A stretch of DNA of 64,000 nucleotides from Acanthaster planci (GCF_001949145.1 NW_019091528.1:953148-1017147); one strand, 5' to 3'; positions 27,101 to 42,100 are shown, counted from the stretch's first letter. A program made the numbers and translations. Notes: a model not told the origin generated them from the letters alone.

Positions 27101-30100
27101 AAACTGCACGTGTATTTGCATTTGCCCGAAAGCGACAGGAAAAATTTCAACAGGGCAAAGATTACGGCAACAGTACAATTGTATTGTGTGTCCCACATGG
27201 TCCATATACCAGGCGTGGTATTTGATGTTTTGTGATCCTTGTGGGATTCAGCCCTAGGATTTCGACCCCATACTGGACATACATGTACATGTACATACAT
27301 GTTGAAGCAAGATGAGGTGATTTCTGCTTAGTTGATGAAAAGCTGTCAAATTGTTTTGGGAAAATAAGACAACGTACTTGTACTCCGTATTATCCATTTT
27401 TTTGCAGAGAGCTGATATGATATTTATTGTGATATAAGCCACTATCACTGGTCATTTGTGGTGCCTCCCACCAATGGCGGTTTAAGCATTCAAAACCCAT
27501 ACAAAACCCCTCACAGTGCTTTCTGCCATTTAATGGGGTCATGGGGAACGTCCAGTGAAACATTTCTGGACATAAAGTCTATAAAAACCCACCTCCTCCA
27601 AAGCCCAACCCCCCCAAAAGCAAAACTTTCTTGGTCTTTGTTGCCCCAGATTTACCCACGCACATGTAGATGGCCCCTGTCTTCAAATCTCCATAGTGGT
27701 CAAGGTTCAAAGAGGTTTTGTGGTCCTCAGACCTCCCCAAAAGAGCTAATGAGAGATGTGGACTACAGGGTCACACTGTAACTCATCCCTCATCTGTCCT
27801 ATCAATCATGGACAAACCAGCTCTGTCAGAGGAGAAAAATTCAGCCCTGCATTTCCACACTCATTTTTACTTCCAGTTTCACAATTTATACATGTACATC
27901 AAAGATGTACAGTACATGTATTGGATGTTTGTGTAGTTAATTCATGTATAATTCATGTACACCCATGGCTTCCATAATAACCCTTGCTACTCAGGTTACT
28001 AGGAATAGAAAGTTAGAATAGAATAGAAAGTGTGAACTCTTTATCTCTTTATTGTACCGTATTGTGCACATGGTGCAACTGTTTTAGTACATGTAGGCTG
28101 TTTCCCATCATGTGATCGTTTGTTTACCTTGAGAGGTCTTTTGCCTAAGACGATGTTGTCACAGATTTAGAACTCTCCTGAATTTTCTCCTATTCTGAGA
28201 CTTACTCCACATGGATGGTGGTCACTTTATAATTATATGTGCCCTTTTCCAGAAGATGTATACAGTATTTTTGGTAAAGTTTCTCTCAAGCATTAAATGT
28301 TTCTGAAGTCATGTCATACGTAAATTGCACCGGTGCATACACGCACATGTATTGGTTGAGGTGGTTTGGGTACTGGTACTTATACAAACTCATGTACATG
28401 TACCATGTGTGTATGTACATGTATGGCACCTTTTTGGCCATGGAATTGCTTGTGTGTGCCTTTGGAAGGCACTGGCTAGTGGCTATTATTTCCATAGATG
28501 CGTGTGTTCTTGATAGCTATAGCCAAGTTCATTCAGGCACACGACTAGGTTCTACCACATGGGGTTCTTAAGTCCATGTTGTGTTGGTTGCTTGCATATG
28601 TGACCATCCGAAACATTGGAAGCCCTGAGTTTCACGATTGCAACATGGTGAAATTCAACCGTTGGAAGAGTCATAGATCAAATCATAGATCATAGATCCA
28701 GAAAAATCAAATGTGCCCTTTCAGTGGTTGTTTCAGCAGTGTCATTAAGAAATCTTAACAAGTGCAACAACTAAAGGATGATCTTAAGCACTGTCAGCTC
28801 AAGTCATCAAAGAAGCTTCATTACCAGTTTTTAGCCATCAGTGCTCTCATATTGTTGGGCACATACATGTACATGTACCAGTACATATATGCGTGATTTG
28901 TACTGTAAAGGTGTGCTAATGCTTTCTGTTTTTTTAATGTGGTTTTTTTCCCCTGATTCTGCAGTGCTATCGTGGAGCAGTACTTGCTGGAGAAATCTCG
29001 GATCGTCTCGCAAGCTCCCAACGAGCGCAACTACCATGTATTCTACTATCTGCTCCAAGGCGCCGAAGATGCCGAGCGGGAGAGCTTGTGGCTAGAGAAG
29101 GCACAGGACTATTACTACTTGAACCAGGTATGTCAAAACGGAGGCACAGCGATTCACCTCGACAAGTTGGAATGGACCACCCTTAGGAACCGTTATCAGT
29201 GTTGTCATCAGGTGTGCTGTGATGTGCACAACAGTTGTAGGTAGCGTGGTACCAGGCACTCGACCTTGCGGATCAACTTCTCAGTAAATGGTGATTTGCA
29301 TGTCTCCTGTATGTCTGCTACTCCTGCAGTAGTTGGAACACTACACTACATGTACCTCAATCTGTCATGTGTACATGTGCGCTTATACACGGGGCCTTGT
29401 GGGATACCGGAACAATGGGAAGTACCCCACAAGGCCAGTTTTTACCTTGTGGGGTACCAAAATTGATACCCCACAAGAATTTCACGAAACTGATATTTGG
29501 AAATAACTCAAAAAGGGGAAATTTTTGATGGGTAAAAATCTGTCGCAAATTGAAGTGTTTTATATAAGGGACACGGTCGGTCGAAATTTCAACCCAGGAA
29601 AGTGAATTTGGTTTAAATTGGAGTGATTTGAAATTTTTGCGTGTTGTGTGGGAGTTTTGTACACAAGAACAAAGGAAATACCCCACAAGTATAGCTGTGT
29701 AAGGATGTGTGTGTACATGAGTTTGTTTCTGCATTCAATTGGGGACCTTGAACAATAGAGGACAATAATGTCCCCGATTGACAGAGGGTCCCCGATTGAC
29801 AACTGTGTACAAAACATATGGGTGGTCTTCTGAAAAAGTGAAAGTATAAACAAAAGAGGAACAATAGGGGGTCCCCAGTTGCAGGCAAATACACACTTGC
29901 GTGTGTGTGTCAAGCCTCACAAAGTGAGCTGCAAGCAAATCTTGCACAGTATAAATCAATAAAAAAAAAACCTTAAAAACTTTCACTCTCGTCATAACCT
30001 TTATCATCGGGATGATAAACTGAGTGATGAGTCAAACCAAAGAGCTAACTTTACTTGAAAGTAAAATATACTCATGAAAAATAGGCTGTAACACTCATTT

Positions 30101-33100
30101 TGTGGGATCTACTCACATATAAAGTCAAATACATGTACCGTAAATGTGACATGCATCAAACTTTATTTGAATATTTATATTTGCATATTCAGTAGACATG
30201 GTACATGTATGCTTGAGAATTTTGCCTCTCTGACTTCATTAGCATCGCACAGCACCCACTGAAATCTTAGAAGTTCAGTTTTGAAATCTCAGTTCACCGG
30301 CCTGTTTAAAAATGAAAAATGATAAGGTTATTCGGAAAAATGTTGAATCCATGGTATTACAGAATTAGAATAGAATAATTAAAATAAAGCCTGAGTCAAG
30401 TCATGAAGAACAAATCATTTGTGGGACTTGTCACCGGGTAAAAAGAGCACTTGTGGTTGGCGCCTTTCTTCATATCTGTCCATCTGTATGCTTGCACTCG
30501 GATGTGTTGGTAAGGATTGTGACAGGTGGCATTTCAAACACAGTTGAAACGGAAAGTAGTACAAGAACCTCTCAGTAGAGTTCAAAGGAGGAGTTGCAGA
30601 GCTCTGAAGTTCCTTTTGGCAGTATTCCTTCCATTCCCAATGTCTGCGGGATAGGAGCCAACCAGGGAAAACTTATTTTTTTATTGTTTACCTAAGGTAA
30701 TTACATCAATCAGTACGAGAGATGATCTAGACAATCACCTCAAAATGCTGCTTAGTCTGTTCCTGTTTAATACGCTCCTTTAAGTGACTTTGACACTGCC
30801 AAATTTGCACCATCTAAGCCAGGCTTCAAGACTTGGAGTCCCGATAGATTATTCATATCCTGTGGCCATCCCTGACTAATGTCAGGCCAACCCTGACAAC
30901 TTTCTGATTCCTCCTTACCCTCCTCTCCCTGTTTGACAGAGCCACTGCTTCACGCTGGAGGGGGTTGATGAGAAGTACGAGTACACAAGGCTTAAGCAGT
31001 CCATGGAGATGGTGGGCTTCTCCCGGGAGACCATGAAAAGGTGAGATCAGATGGAGTTATGGGATTCCATGAAGCCCAAGCAGATCTCTTGTGGGTTACA
31101 CACCACTGGATGCCTAATGGTGTAGGGTATCATTGGGTATGCAGAATTGTGGGATACCACGGGAAACTAGTTGGTTTGTTGTCAACTGGTGCATCACATG
31201 ATGTGCCTATGAATTATGGGATAGCAAGGGGCACTGGGGGATCCTTTGTCGGGTAGGGCATTATTGGTCTCCACTTTTTAGGACACCAAAAAACATGCAG
31301 TGGAATTAGCGGATACCATGGGACTCAGGTGTCTAGTGTGGGAATGGGTACATCCCGTAGTCAAGACACTTGGGATATGCACTTGACTGATAGGATAGCA
31401 TGAAACATCATTTGGATGTGTTTTAATGCATTGTGGGGTATTAAACATGAGGTGGACACCAGAGATAATTTTTTGTTGTTGTTCTGAGCTTCATGGATCA
31501 TCGGAGTGTGCGTCGGGAAGATGTTAGTTTTCAACTACAAGTTTTTTTGCACATCTCCCTGATTATTAAAAATATCTCCCAGGCGCAAACTATATCTTGA
31601 AATAGTTTGCAGTACCGACTACTACATCTGAGTTATACCGGCCAGCCGACCCCCGCAAGCTCGGTGGTCGAGTAGTTGAGACGTCTGCATTAGTATGCAG
31701 GAGGTTGTGGGTTCAAGTCTCACCCGAGTCAGCTTGTGAATTTCTTTGCAAGCTCTCGGACAAGCACTGAGTATACAGTGTTTATAAATATTTACTTCAG
31801 GCAAAAAGAATTATACAAAAAAATTGAAAATCTTCATGGATCACTTTCGGATAGGAGATCACTCTACGGGGTTGGACGCTGTGTGAGATGTTGCACCTTG
31901 CATGGCCTTCCCAGATAGGGTTTTAGACAGTACACTTTGGATTCTGTTTATGTTATAGGGCTGCTGTGGTTAACTTTGATTGTAAAGACCCAATGGTGCA
32001 CCCATGAAGTACATGTTTATCTCCTTGAACTATTCTGGATTATTTTGGACACAAGTGGTACAGTAGATGACAGAACACCATGGAAACTTTGTGAGATACC
32101 ACAGTAGGAAATGATTTGAAAAGAGGCATTTGTTTATGGCAAGCAGGCTGTTCACACTGCAGACAGCTACTTGTATACAAAGACTCATTGTGCATCATCA
32201 TGGAAGATGACCAACTTCCCTCTTGAGGGAAAAATTCATAGATCTGCTTAAAGCATACAATTTGCTTAAATGTGGAAAAACCTTGCTTGATTAATCAAGT
32301 TACCAGCCAATTGTTTTATAATGGCATTTAGCTGTCTTTTGGTTAGCATGACAATCACTTAGAGTTTGAGCTGGTAACCTTTGTTTTTCAAGCAAGATAT
32401 TTTTGCGCTTAAGCAAATGTGCTAAAGCAGCTCTGTTATTATCGTGTGATGGTATCATGGCCATTGTGTTGTGGTGAATAAGAAATCAATACCCAAATAC
32501 ATATTGTTACAGTTGAACAATTTGCAGAAACCGAAAGTTGAAACACAAACCTGACAGCTACCAGTACATGTTCTTTGTGTTTTGGTCGTCATGAGCTTCA
32601 TGTAGTTAAACTGAATTATTGGTTTGTAATTGCCATGTTCATGTACCTCAGCTGTCGATAAGTTGCACTTGAAATCCCCTCTAACATGACGAAATTCATA
32701 TTATTAGTGCATAAATGTGACCCACCATCCCCAAACCAGGCTGAAGTAGGTAACTTCATAACCCTGAAATAGTGGAACTTCCACTGTTCAGATTTTCATT
32801 GGAGTTTCACAGCTGTCACTACCCGTAAAAAGCTTACTGCAGACAGAATTTCGATTTAACATGGATCACTTTGAAGTGTAATAAAAGCTGAAGTAAAGGA
32901 ATTTGTCCAACATTACAAATACCGACTTCAGCCTGGTGTTGGGATGGTACATTGCAAACGTGACAGTAAGTTAGTCCTAACTGAAGTCAACGTTCTTATC
33001 CTTGGTTTTTTTAAATGGAATGATGTGAACATGGCATGATCATTACCAAATTACATGAATTGGGTATGTAGCCTTAATTTGGAAGACTCTTTCAACCGGA

Positions 33101-36100
33101 GGCGCTGTTATGGTAGTTTAGGCTTTGTATTCTTGCATTCAGATCTTTATTACCTGAACCAGGAAGTTAATAGTTTTGTCTGTTTTCTTGTATGCCACAC
33201 TTGGTAATCATATTCCGTTGTTTTTCCCGCATCCAGAATTTTCTCGGTTCTCTCGGCCGTCCTGCACATTGGTAACATCACATTCCGCAAGCGCAATGAG
33301 CATGAAGAGTATGTGACCATCAAGAACATTGCCACAGTGAAGCTGGTGTCGGATCTCCTCAAGGTCAAGCAGGAAACGCTGGTATCGGTGTTGACCAAGC
33401 GGAAATCTATGGCCAGCGGCGACCAATTTGTAGTGCAATACAGGATGTCAGAGGTTGGTGATAAAAAAATTGGGGAGTTCTTGTTAGAATAGATTGTAAT
33501 TAACTCTCGCTGCGAATCAGGATTGAGGGGGACGGAATCAGGATTGAGGGGGACGGAATCAGGATTGAGGGGGACGGAATCAGGATTGAGGGGGTGCCTT
33601 AGTCCTAACTCCCCCTGCACTTTTCAGCTGGGAGCCTTTCCAAATTTCTCGAATCTCCCATTGTGCAGGAAACGAATGAGGCTTGAATTTTCCGTGGGCA
33701 GTTGATGGCCACTCTGAAAATGGCAGCCATGTTTGAATTTAAGATGGCTATCTCAACCTAATGACCTCATGCTTTTGTCACTGTTAGGATTGGTCTCCTT
33801 GACCTGAGGAACATGGATATAGACACCAGAACTAACCTCTGTGAGTCTGTTAGACCGAGATATGCTTGAAAATGATAGAAACCCTTAGGAGGTGCAACTT
33901 AGGGCACCCATAGTCAATTTTCTGGCTTTCATTTTGTTTCAACCTTCAGGGAGGGTCGGTCAGGGAAAAAGAGGGAAGAAAAAAGTCAGATGCACATGTA
34001 CTTAAAGTACTTTTCCCCTGAAATTCTTAAATCATGATTATTTTTTGGGTAGGAAATTCCTGACGGGGTCAGTGGCATAAAAATTTCTTTATTTTCCTCG
34101 GTCGGAGCCAACAATAAGGGTCATTCAGGAATGAGAATCCCAGAAATTCTACAGACTCCATAATATAGAAAAAGATGAGTCTCCTGAGCAGGATACCACT
34201 CACTGAGGTTCTGGGGGTCTGCATGGGAAGGCATCTGAGCCTATGACTATAGCAAGTGCCATGTAAAACAGCAATAACAGCTAGGTTCTACCTTCCTTGA
34301 TCTTGTAGAAGTCTTTTCAATCTCCTGTTGGATCTCAGAGGTACATATAAAAACTATAAACAGCTATTTGTACTCTGTATATCTGCGTCTGTATTCTAAA
34401 AAAAAAATATGTTAACAAAGCCGATACGCAAACAACCTGATTCCACAATCGGTAAATAAGCATTTCATTTTGCTCTATGCCCCAAAAAATGCGACCGCGT
34501 GTGCATATTTTGAATTTTTTAAAAATCAGATTTTAGCGGTATCGGTGGTGCACAACAGCTGCTGCTCCAGAGCCTTCAACTCAATAATGCTGACCGAATT
34601 AAGGAAACAAAGTTTTGATTTAGATGAACTTATTCATCAAAAGACAGACATCGAAAGACATGCATACAAAATTGGACAACCTTGCCTCAAATGTTAGGGA
34701 AACATTCAATTTAAAATAATCCGCTTTTGAGGTACATGTAGATAAACTTGTGCCATTGCTCTGTACGTGAGCGCCTTGTTCAAAAGACGCGCTGACATTT
34801 ACGTATGTTGTACTTGCGTGTTGCATTTAGAATACGTTATTCGATATTCATTCAATCTGATTTTGAGTGTTCTACAAGCACGCACATGGATTCAAAATGT
34901 CTGCGCACAGGACAGTGTCAAATATTCTCCAAGCAGAGAATGAGAAATTAGCGCTCTAGTTTTAATATATAGTTCTATAGGTTGGATTCAAATAGATCTT
35001 GGATAAATCTAAAGCTCAGTTTTGATCTTGCTGATTTTTTAAAGGCTTAAGTGACTTGTCTGATTTACGTACTTGTACCCACTAACAGTATGTCCTTGAT
35101 TTTTTAATGTGTAACAGCTCGAAATTCATTGCTCAGTTTTAAATTTCTGTGACATGTTTTCTTTCCGTTTGTGCTGCACGGATGTACCCGGTACTGTAAC
35201 TTTAGATGTTTATTTTACGTATTTGGATCTGTAGGGATTCACATGTACCTGTAAATGTTGTCGATTGAAGGGGCCATCTGGTGAACAATAATTACATGTA
35301 ATAAATGAACAGATGAAAATTAATGATGAGACATGTACGTTAAGGCTCTTATTTGACTGTTGGCAGTCCAGAGAACAAAGAGTACTTGGCGAATGTTAGC
35401 GTCCCGTCTGGACATGACAGATTTACATGTAAGCACTCTGAATTTTCGAGTGATGAATGGTGCACTAAGTTTAATACGATGACATCAGTCACCGACGAGA
35501 AAGAATCGAGCGGCGGGAATTAATCATGGCAAATGTAGCAGAGGTTTGTTTATTTTTGTACATAGTACATGTACATGGCAGGTAACATTAGGCTAGTATT
35601 GGAAAGGTTTAGATTTGATGGAATGGCTGAGATTTCAGGAGTATGACAAGTGCGTATGGAAAGCTTGAATGGGTCAAAGAATTGACAGATTGGATAGATG
35701 CACATGTACGTGTTGGTCTGTCTAAAGTATCCACGCTGAGCTGAAACACCCCCTCATTGGTTGAAAAAGAGCCATGCTGGTCGGGGGTGCTCCATTTGTT
35801 GGTAGTGATGTGACTGCAGCGCTGGTGTTTTGTACGAGTAGTTGTTAGTGAACCAGCCATGCGCAGTTTCTACCAAAGGAGCCTCTGTTGCAAGGAAAAT
35901 TGCACCCTCTCTTGGTCCAACTCAGGAGCCATTGCTCAGCCAAACTTTGGGGTAGAATGTAAAACAAATGCCATGATTTGACCGTCAAGGGGTGTGTGAG
36001 ACCAAGCAGTACATGAAGCCAACTCTGGAGCTGAATGTCAGTGGAGCTGCTCCTGAAACTAAACATGTATATTTCGACCCTTAAACCCTCGGGTTCATAA

Positions 36101-39100
36101 AAAATTAGGTAACACTCCGAGTTTAAGGGTTGATGATTGGTCGTGACTTGAGGCTGCTTTATCGGTAAAAATGCAAGTCAAGGTTTTAGCCATTTACCCA
36201 TTATATGCTTCAAAACACTTCAACATCTGCATGTAGGAAAAGTCTTATTTGAGAGCATGATATACATGTAGTAGGTTACACATGTGAGTGTTACTTCGCC
36301 TAGTACAGTACAGATGCTCTTATTACAGTGCAGTTTGTGCTTACATGTACATGTAGTTTGTGCTAACATGTACATGTAGTTTGTGCTTACATGTACATGT
36401 AGTTTGTGCTTACATGTACATGTAGTTCAAATCCACTTGATACAGTGTAACCGGTAAGTACTTGTGGTGTGTCTCTGGGACTCTTTGCTTGGATAACTAC
36501 ATGTTGAGACCACACAGCACAGTCCACTGTGCATGCACACTCTCATCAAGTACATGTACATGTTCTTACATCACCTTCCATATATGGAATTTGGTGTATT
36601 ACACATATTCCGCTACTGTTCAGATGCATTTGCAACTTTTTAATTGCAATCCCATTTGTTCTTCATTTCCTTAGTTGTAACTTGATCATGATTTTTTTCC
36701 ATGAACAGTCCTCACCAGTTTCAAAAGGATGTCAGCTTGTACGCATAACCGTTTCAAATATTAAAGCAAAGCTGTGGTGTCAAGAGTTTTTTTTTTTTTT
36801 CACCACATTCATAAAATTGTTTCAGAAAAATTGTGTTTATTGGGTTCCTAAAGATGCCAGTAAACTCCTGAATAGGTACCGGTAATTTAAATTCCTTATT
36901 GGGATGGATATGCATTGAAACTAAAAGTGTATTTCAGGGAAGTCAGGTTGATGTAATGGATTTTTCCTTGCCTGTCACCCCTGCGACCGGGGTTCAAATC
37001 CCACCTTTGTCAGAATGTGGATTGGGTTTTCAGTCCCTACCTGACTCCGTGGGTTTTCCCTGGAATATTTATCCAGGAATTTCCTCCCACCTTGACATTT
37101 CTTTGTTGTCTTCTTAATTGTCACTTCATCCTATAATTGGCACTAAATGTACCGTTGGATCAACAGATATAAATAAACACACAATGTAATTTTTTCCATT
37201 AATAAAGACCACTCCAGAAGAACGGAAGATACACAGCTGGGAAAAACCTTAAATTTGTAAAAATAAAATATTGAACAAACTTTGCCGAATGCAGCTGACG
37301 AGATTTGTTTCCCCTTTTTGCCTTGATCTCTGCAGGCTTTAGCAACAAGAGATGCCCTGGCTAAGGGGCTGTATAGCGGCTTATTTGAGTGGATCGTGCT
37401 TCAAGTGAACCACGCTCTCCTGTCCCGCTACGAGAAAACTGGGGAACATCAGGTAAACAGATGTTGCACTCAATAACCCATGGAATCCATGTGCACAGTA
37501 CTTTAGCATTGAGAATGTGAAGCATTGCTGTTCATATGTAGCACTTTTATGTAACGAGTCTCATGTGGTAATTGGTGATAAGGGTAGGTTTAAATCAATT
37601 GGCTTCGGCTGGAAATAATGTATGCACTTACTGGAGCCTTGGGCTTGCAGCTGACGTTACTTTCCATAGACATTCTGTTATTGCCAGCCACAGCCAAATA
37701 AATGGGATAGGGCCTTATGGTGCATATGAAGGTAAGTGTGTCCGCTGCATGTCTGGTTCCTAACTCTAGAATATTGGCTGGAACCAGGGAACACACCTTC
37801 TAGACTAACCCCCTTCTCCCAAAATGTGTGCACCCCTGGTAACCCCTTCTAGAAATTGCACTTTAGTCAAGCCAAGGGCAGCATTACAGTCGCATACCGT
37901 TCATGCCGAGAAATCCTGCAGACTGTGGACTCAGTGGAAACCAAGAAGTCCAAGCCATGGTTGTCAGATACAGCAAGCTAAATGGAAAGATCCCAGCTCA
38001 ATCTTGCCTGAACTTTTGGCCAGTTAAAGGACACTAGTGAAAAGACAGAGGTGTTGAACACAACTTCTTTTCCCTCCAGTCATTAAATTTACTACAACGA
38101 GAAACTGGAGTAGCATATTTCAACACACACTGCTGTGTCGTAGGGTGCAGTGAATGTGAAAGTCTCATGTTCTTTAATATGCCCTTTACCTTCATTTAAA
38201 TGCTCACAAATGGACTGTAAAAAGATTGAAGAAATATCAGCAATTGCACAAGATTAATGTTGATCGCATGTACACGTGTTGTGTTACTTGCAGTCAGACG
38301 TGCTTGTAAGATCTGAATGGGTCAAAGACTATTTGGGACATGTGGGACTTTCTTGTGGTTTAACACTTACATGTATGTTTACCTCCAGTTGTCTGAGGTC
38401 TCTGTGAGAGATGTTCATCTATGCATACATGTATGTAGTTTGTATTAGTTTATTGAGTACCAACCCTTTGTTTGTATGGGGATTACCTTTTCTATGTTCC
38501 GGCCCATATTTTTGCCCTCCATTGGCAGGCAGGGCTATGGCGAGCTGTCATGCAGCCATCAAACAATGAATAAAAATCGATTGATTTTTTAATTTCTGTA
38601 TTTGACTGGTGGTGTTTTGAATTATTAGTTAATGCCAAGGAGAGTAACTACATAGTAATTAAGTTTACTTTGCAAGGGTCCTACTTGTTATGTGCTGTGT
38701 ATTTCTTTATGAAAGTTTTTCCTGCATTGTGTACATGTTTCCTTGTGCATATATTGAATGTTTATTTGTACCTGCAAATTTAATAAATGAAATGAAACCA
38801 CTTATGAAAATGCAAGCCTCTTGAGAAGTAATGGGGCAAATGAACATGTGACGGTAAACATCTAACACCGACTAAGAGTGATATTTGTGCAAAGTTAAGC
38901 CGGCCATGCACACATTAAGTAATGCGAGAAGTCTGCAGATGGTCTCATCTGGTGAAACCATCTGTGTTGCGGCCCAAGGTTTTGACTGCTCATCAGTGGC
39001 ACTTCTACCGTACATTGGCTGTGTGGTAGCCAGGAGGAATGATTACCAATACGAGAGGAATTAGTTCTGCGATACATGTTGGTCATTAGTATTGACTGAA

Positions 39101-42100
39101 TCCCCCCCCCCCAAAGTCATCGGCCAGGTTTTTGTCACGAGCCACTGCCGATAAGGAGGATTTGTGAATGGATGTCACAGTGCCTCTCTTTCATTCTGGT
39201 GTGGCCAAATTTCAGAGCCTCAGTTGCAAAACGTGATACGTGCACAAAATGCCCTATTCGTGCAGTGCATTTTTATATAATGTGATACAGTGTTTTAAAC
39301 TTTTATCAAATGCATCACTTTTTGGTTTCATTTGCAGTAACTTTTTGTAGTGGTATTGAGGTGTCCTACGATGGCGTGTTATATCAACCAAGATGTTGTT
39401 CATAAATATAGGAATCCATATTGCAAAATACATTCAGATAAAGGAGAAGGTATTTTGATTCAATATGAGGATGTTTTCTTCAATAGGCCATGCATGGAAA
39501 AGTGCACCTGTTGATTCAAGTGTTAAGATAACATTGATGTGTATCAGAAAACTTTCCTTTTTTTAAAGTTCACTGCACTGATTGCACTGTGCATTTGCGG
39601 AAAATAAGCATTATAATAAAAATTGGTTTGGGTTAATGTAAAGTTTTGAACTCCATTACTGCACTGTTACACAGGTTGTTATTCAGAAAAGCTGTTTTGT
39701 CTCCAACTAATTGCAGAACAAGATCTGTCAATGTTTTAATTAAAATTCCAGAGGAAGTCGCAGGTTTTGATTATATTACGAAGTAACTTTTGCTTTTTAG
39801 AAAAACAGTGAATGTACTAATTTTATACTTTCTCTTTCGATGGCTGTTATGAAATTGAATATGACACATTGCTTTCATTTCACACTCCTGCTTATGATCT
39901 TTAATCAACAAGTACCGGTAACATGTATTTTTTCAAAAGTTCATGCAGTCCTGTCAATTTGCTTCGAAATATGCCTGTTGAAGTAGCGCTTTCATTTGTA
40001 GAAAGTGGATAGATTATATTTCAGATGGTACGCTTTCAGTGCAAGGTGCTCTAAAGTTACTCAAGAATAAATGTTTATGTGGACTTTGTTTCTCCCACGC
40101 AGGGCAACTCCATTGGTGTGCTAGACATTTTCGGCTTTGAAGATTTTGTCCACAACAGCTTTGAGCAATTTTGCATCAACTACGCAAATGAACATCTCCA
40201 GTATTACTTCAACCAACACGTCTTCAAAATAGAACAGGTGAGAGACACAATTACAGGTTTCAACTGGTTCTCAAAGGTGTTCTGCAAATTTGTCAAATAA
40301 ACCAATTAATAATCACTGCTGCAGCCTACGTCACACCATTTTTTTCCCAGATAGCCCTTGATTAACACTGGGCATGTTGAGCATGATGAGTTGGGAATAC
40401 AGAGCCCCTAAGTACAACTTCTTACCAATGCTAATGGATATGCTTATGAATATTATGGGCATTTATACAAATATGAAGCAGATTCACCACATTCATGACA
40501 AGATATTTTATGATCTAGTCTAGATGATTAAAAATGATTATTTTGTGTTTGACTTTTGATTGTTTTTAGATTAATGAAGATTTATCACCTTCATTATATA
40601 CATGTAGTTAGCAAAACATCTTAGACCCTAGTATAGTCTTATAAATTTATTCTGAATCATTATAAAAATTCTTTTATTAACCACAGAAATTTCTGTACAA
40701 TGGCTTGAAGAATATACCAGATTGAATAAGGATTGCAGAAATATTGGCCCACCTTTTCACTAAATCGTTACTGGGCCACGATAGGTTTAAACATGCTCAA
40801 AACTGTCGCCACCCTTTCTTACTTATCAGGACCAAGGTTCTTTCAGATTCACACAGATGCCATTACGTGTGCGTCCACAATTTGCCAAGCTTGTCACTCA
40901 AGACTTTTTCCATCGGGGGGGCTACTGGTATATGGCCCAAATTATGACAGTGTGACCAAAGGCTCTAGCCAGCTTTTGGTTGGGGATCTTGGAGAGGTAC
41001 AACATTAACTCATGACAACTTGGTATAGAACTGCAAAGGCTCTCTGCAGCATATATATTCACATGCTGAACTTTTCGCTGCTTCTCACAAGCTTATCTGA
41101 GACACGGTACCGATGGTAGGAGTGTATTGCTTATTCAACACCACACTATCTGCCACATCTGGATGTTAGCAGGCAACCAATATTGAACTCTTAATAGTAA
41201 GGAAGGAAACAATCAGAGGGCCGCAGTTTTTAAAATCTCATCTCATGTACCGTATGTTAGTTAAATATTCATAGAGTGACAAAAAGCAAAAGACCCGTAA
41301 TATTGAGCTGCAAGCTCTGTTGGTGAGGAATCAATATCCTGGAAGTCTGTGGATCCAAATCCTGCTTGAATTTCTTGTTGCTCAAATCAAGATGTTGGAT
41401 GTTTCAGGAGGAGTACCGACGAGAGGGCATCATATGGAAGAACATAGAGTTCATAGACAATACAGGCTGCTTGTTGCTCATAGAGAAGAGACCGACGGGA
41501 CTTCTACATATATTAAACGATGATTGCAAGTAAGTAGCCAAGGGTCTGGGCATGTGTTGGTTGACCACCTTGTATTGGAATATTCTCAAATTACTGAAAA
41601 GTGTGGGGACTGTTTCAGTTTGCAGTATATTTTTGGTTGTGTAACCTTACATTGGTGTGTTCCTCTCAAGGGAATATGGCCCTGTCTGTGTGTACATTGA
41701 GATAGATACCGAACATGTGGGTCAGTCGTTTAATCATTTCAGTCATATTTTTTATTTCAAACATGATGCTGAAGCAATGACCGTTTGCCACTTTATCGTG
41801 AGCGTCATCTTGTGGATGTTAACCACAAAGTGTCAGTTACAAAATGCTTAATGCTACAAACGGCTAACTTTTCCGCAAAATAAATTTTTTTTAGTGTAAA
41901 AAGTAACACAAGGCAAAAGTATTCATGAAATTAAAAAAGTCTGAGCAGAATTTGTACTTCTGATGTTTTGTAAGTTTTGTATGCATTTATTCACACACTC
42001 TGTTTAGTTTTTCTTGGGAAAGATACATCCCATTAAAAAGAACATTTCTGTTCATTCAGTTTTCTTTTCTACTGAAGTGTGAAATTATTCCCCCTAGACA

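Larger units (their letters stand above)
20910..28964 (+). other. MYO9: Intron 2 (8.1 kb)
   Basis: Contains a TIR element at 23134-23827, a second truncated repeat-rich element at 24383-25273, a 417-bp duplicated block (23634-24050 and 25275-25691) beginning at single-N joins, and an inverted repeat pair at 26574-26881. Several TACATGTA clusters also occur. No coding exon is seen. Confidence 0.85.
31041..33236 (+). other. MYO9: Intron 4
   Basis: 31041-31450 has loosely reiterated GGGATACCATGGGA-like phrases. There is a tRNA-derived SINE at about 31655-31830 and a foldback MITE at 32231-32438. No coding exon. Confidence 0.8.
33454..37335 (+). other. MYO9: Intron 5
   Basis: Holds a 21-bp tandem repeat at 33515-33595, a 23-bp minisatellite at 36332-36427 and a SINE at about 36940-37190. 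The 35600-36070 segment is less AT-rich and has short minus-strand open frames, but nothing recognisable. Confidence 0.8.

Noticed and set aside
27458-27781. 107-codon open frame in intron 2
   Set aside because: Competing frames, no recognisable family, no good splice sites; probably chance.
31659-31730. Functional tRNA gene
   Set aside because: Anticodon loop of wrong size and mismatched acceptor stem; a SINE head fits better.
35600-36070. Minus-strand gene in intron 5
   Set aside because: Two short frames in different phases with no start, splice or domain evidence.
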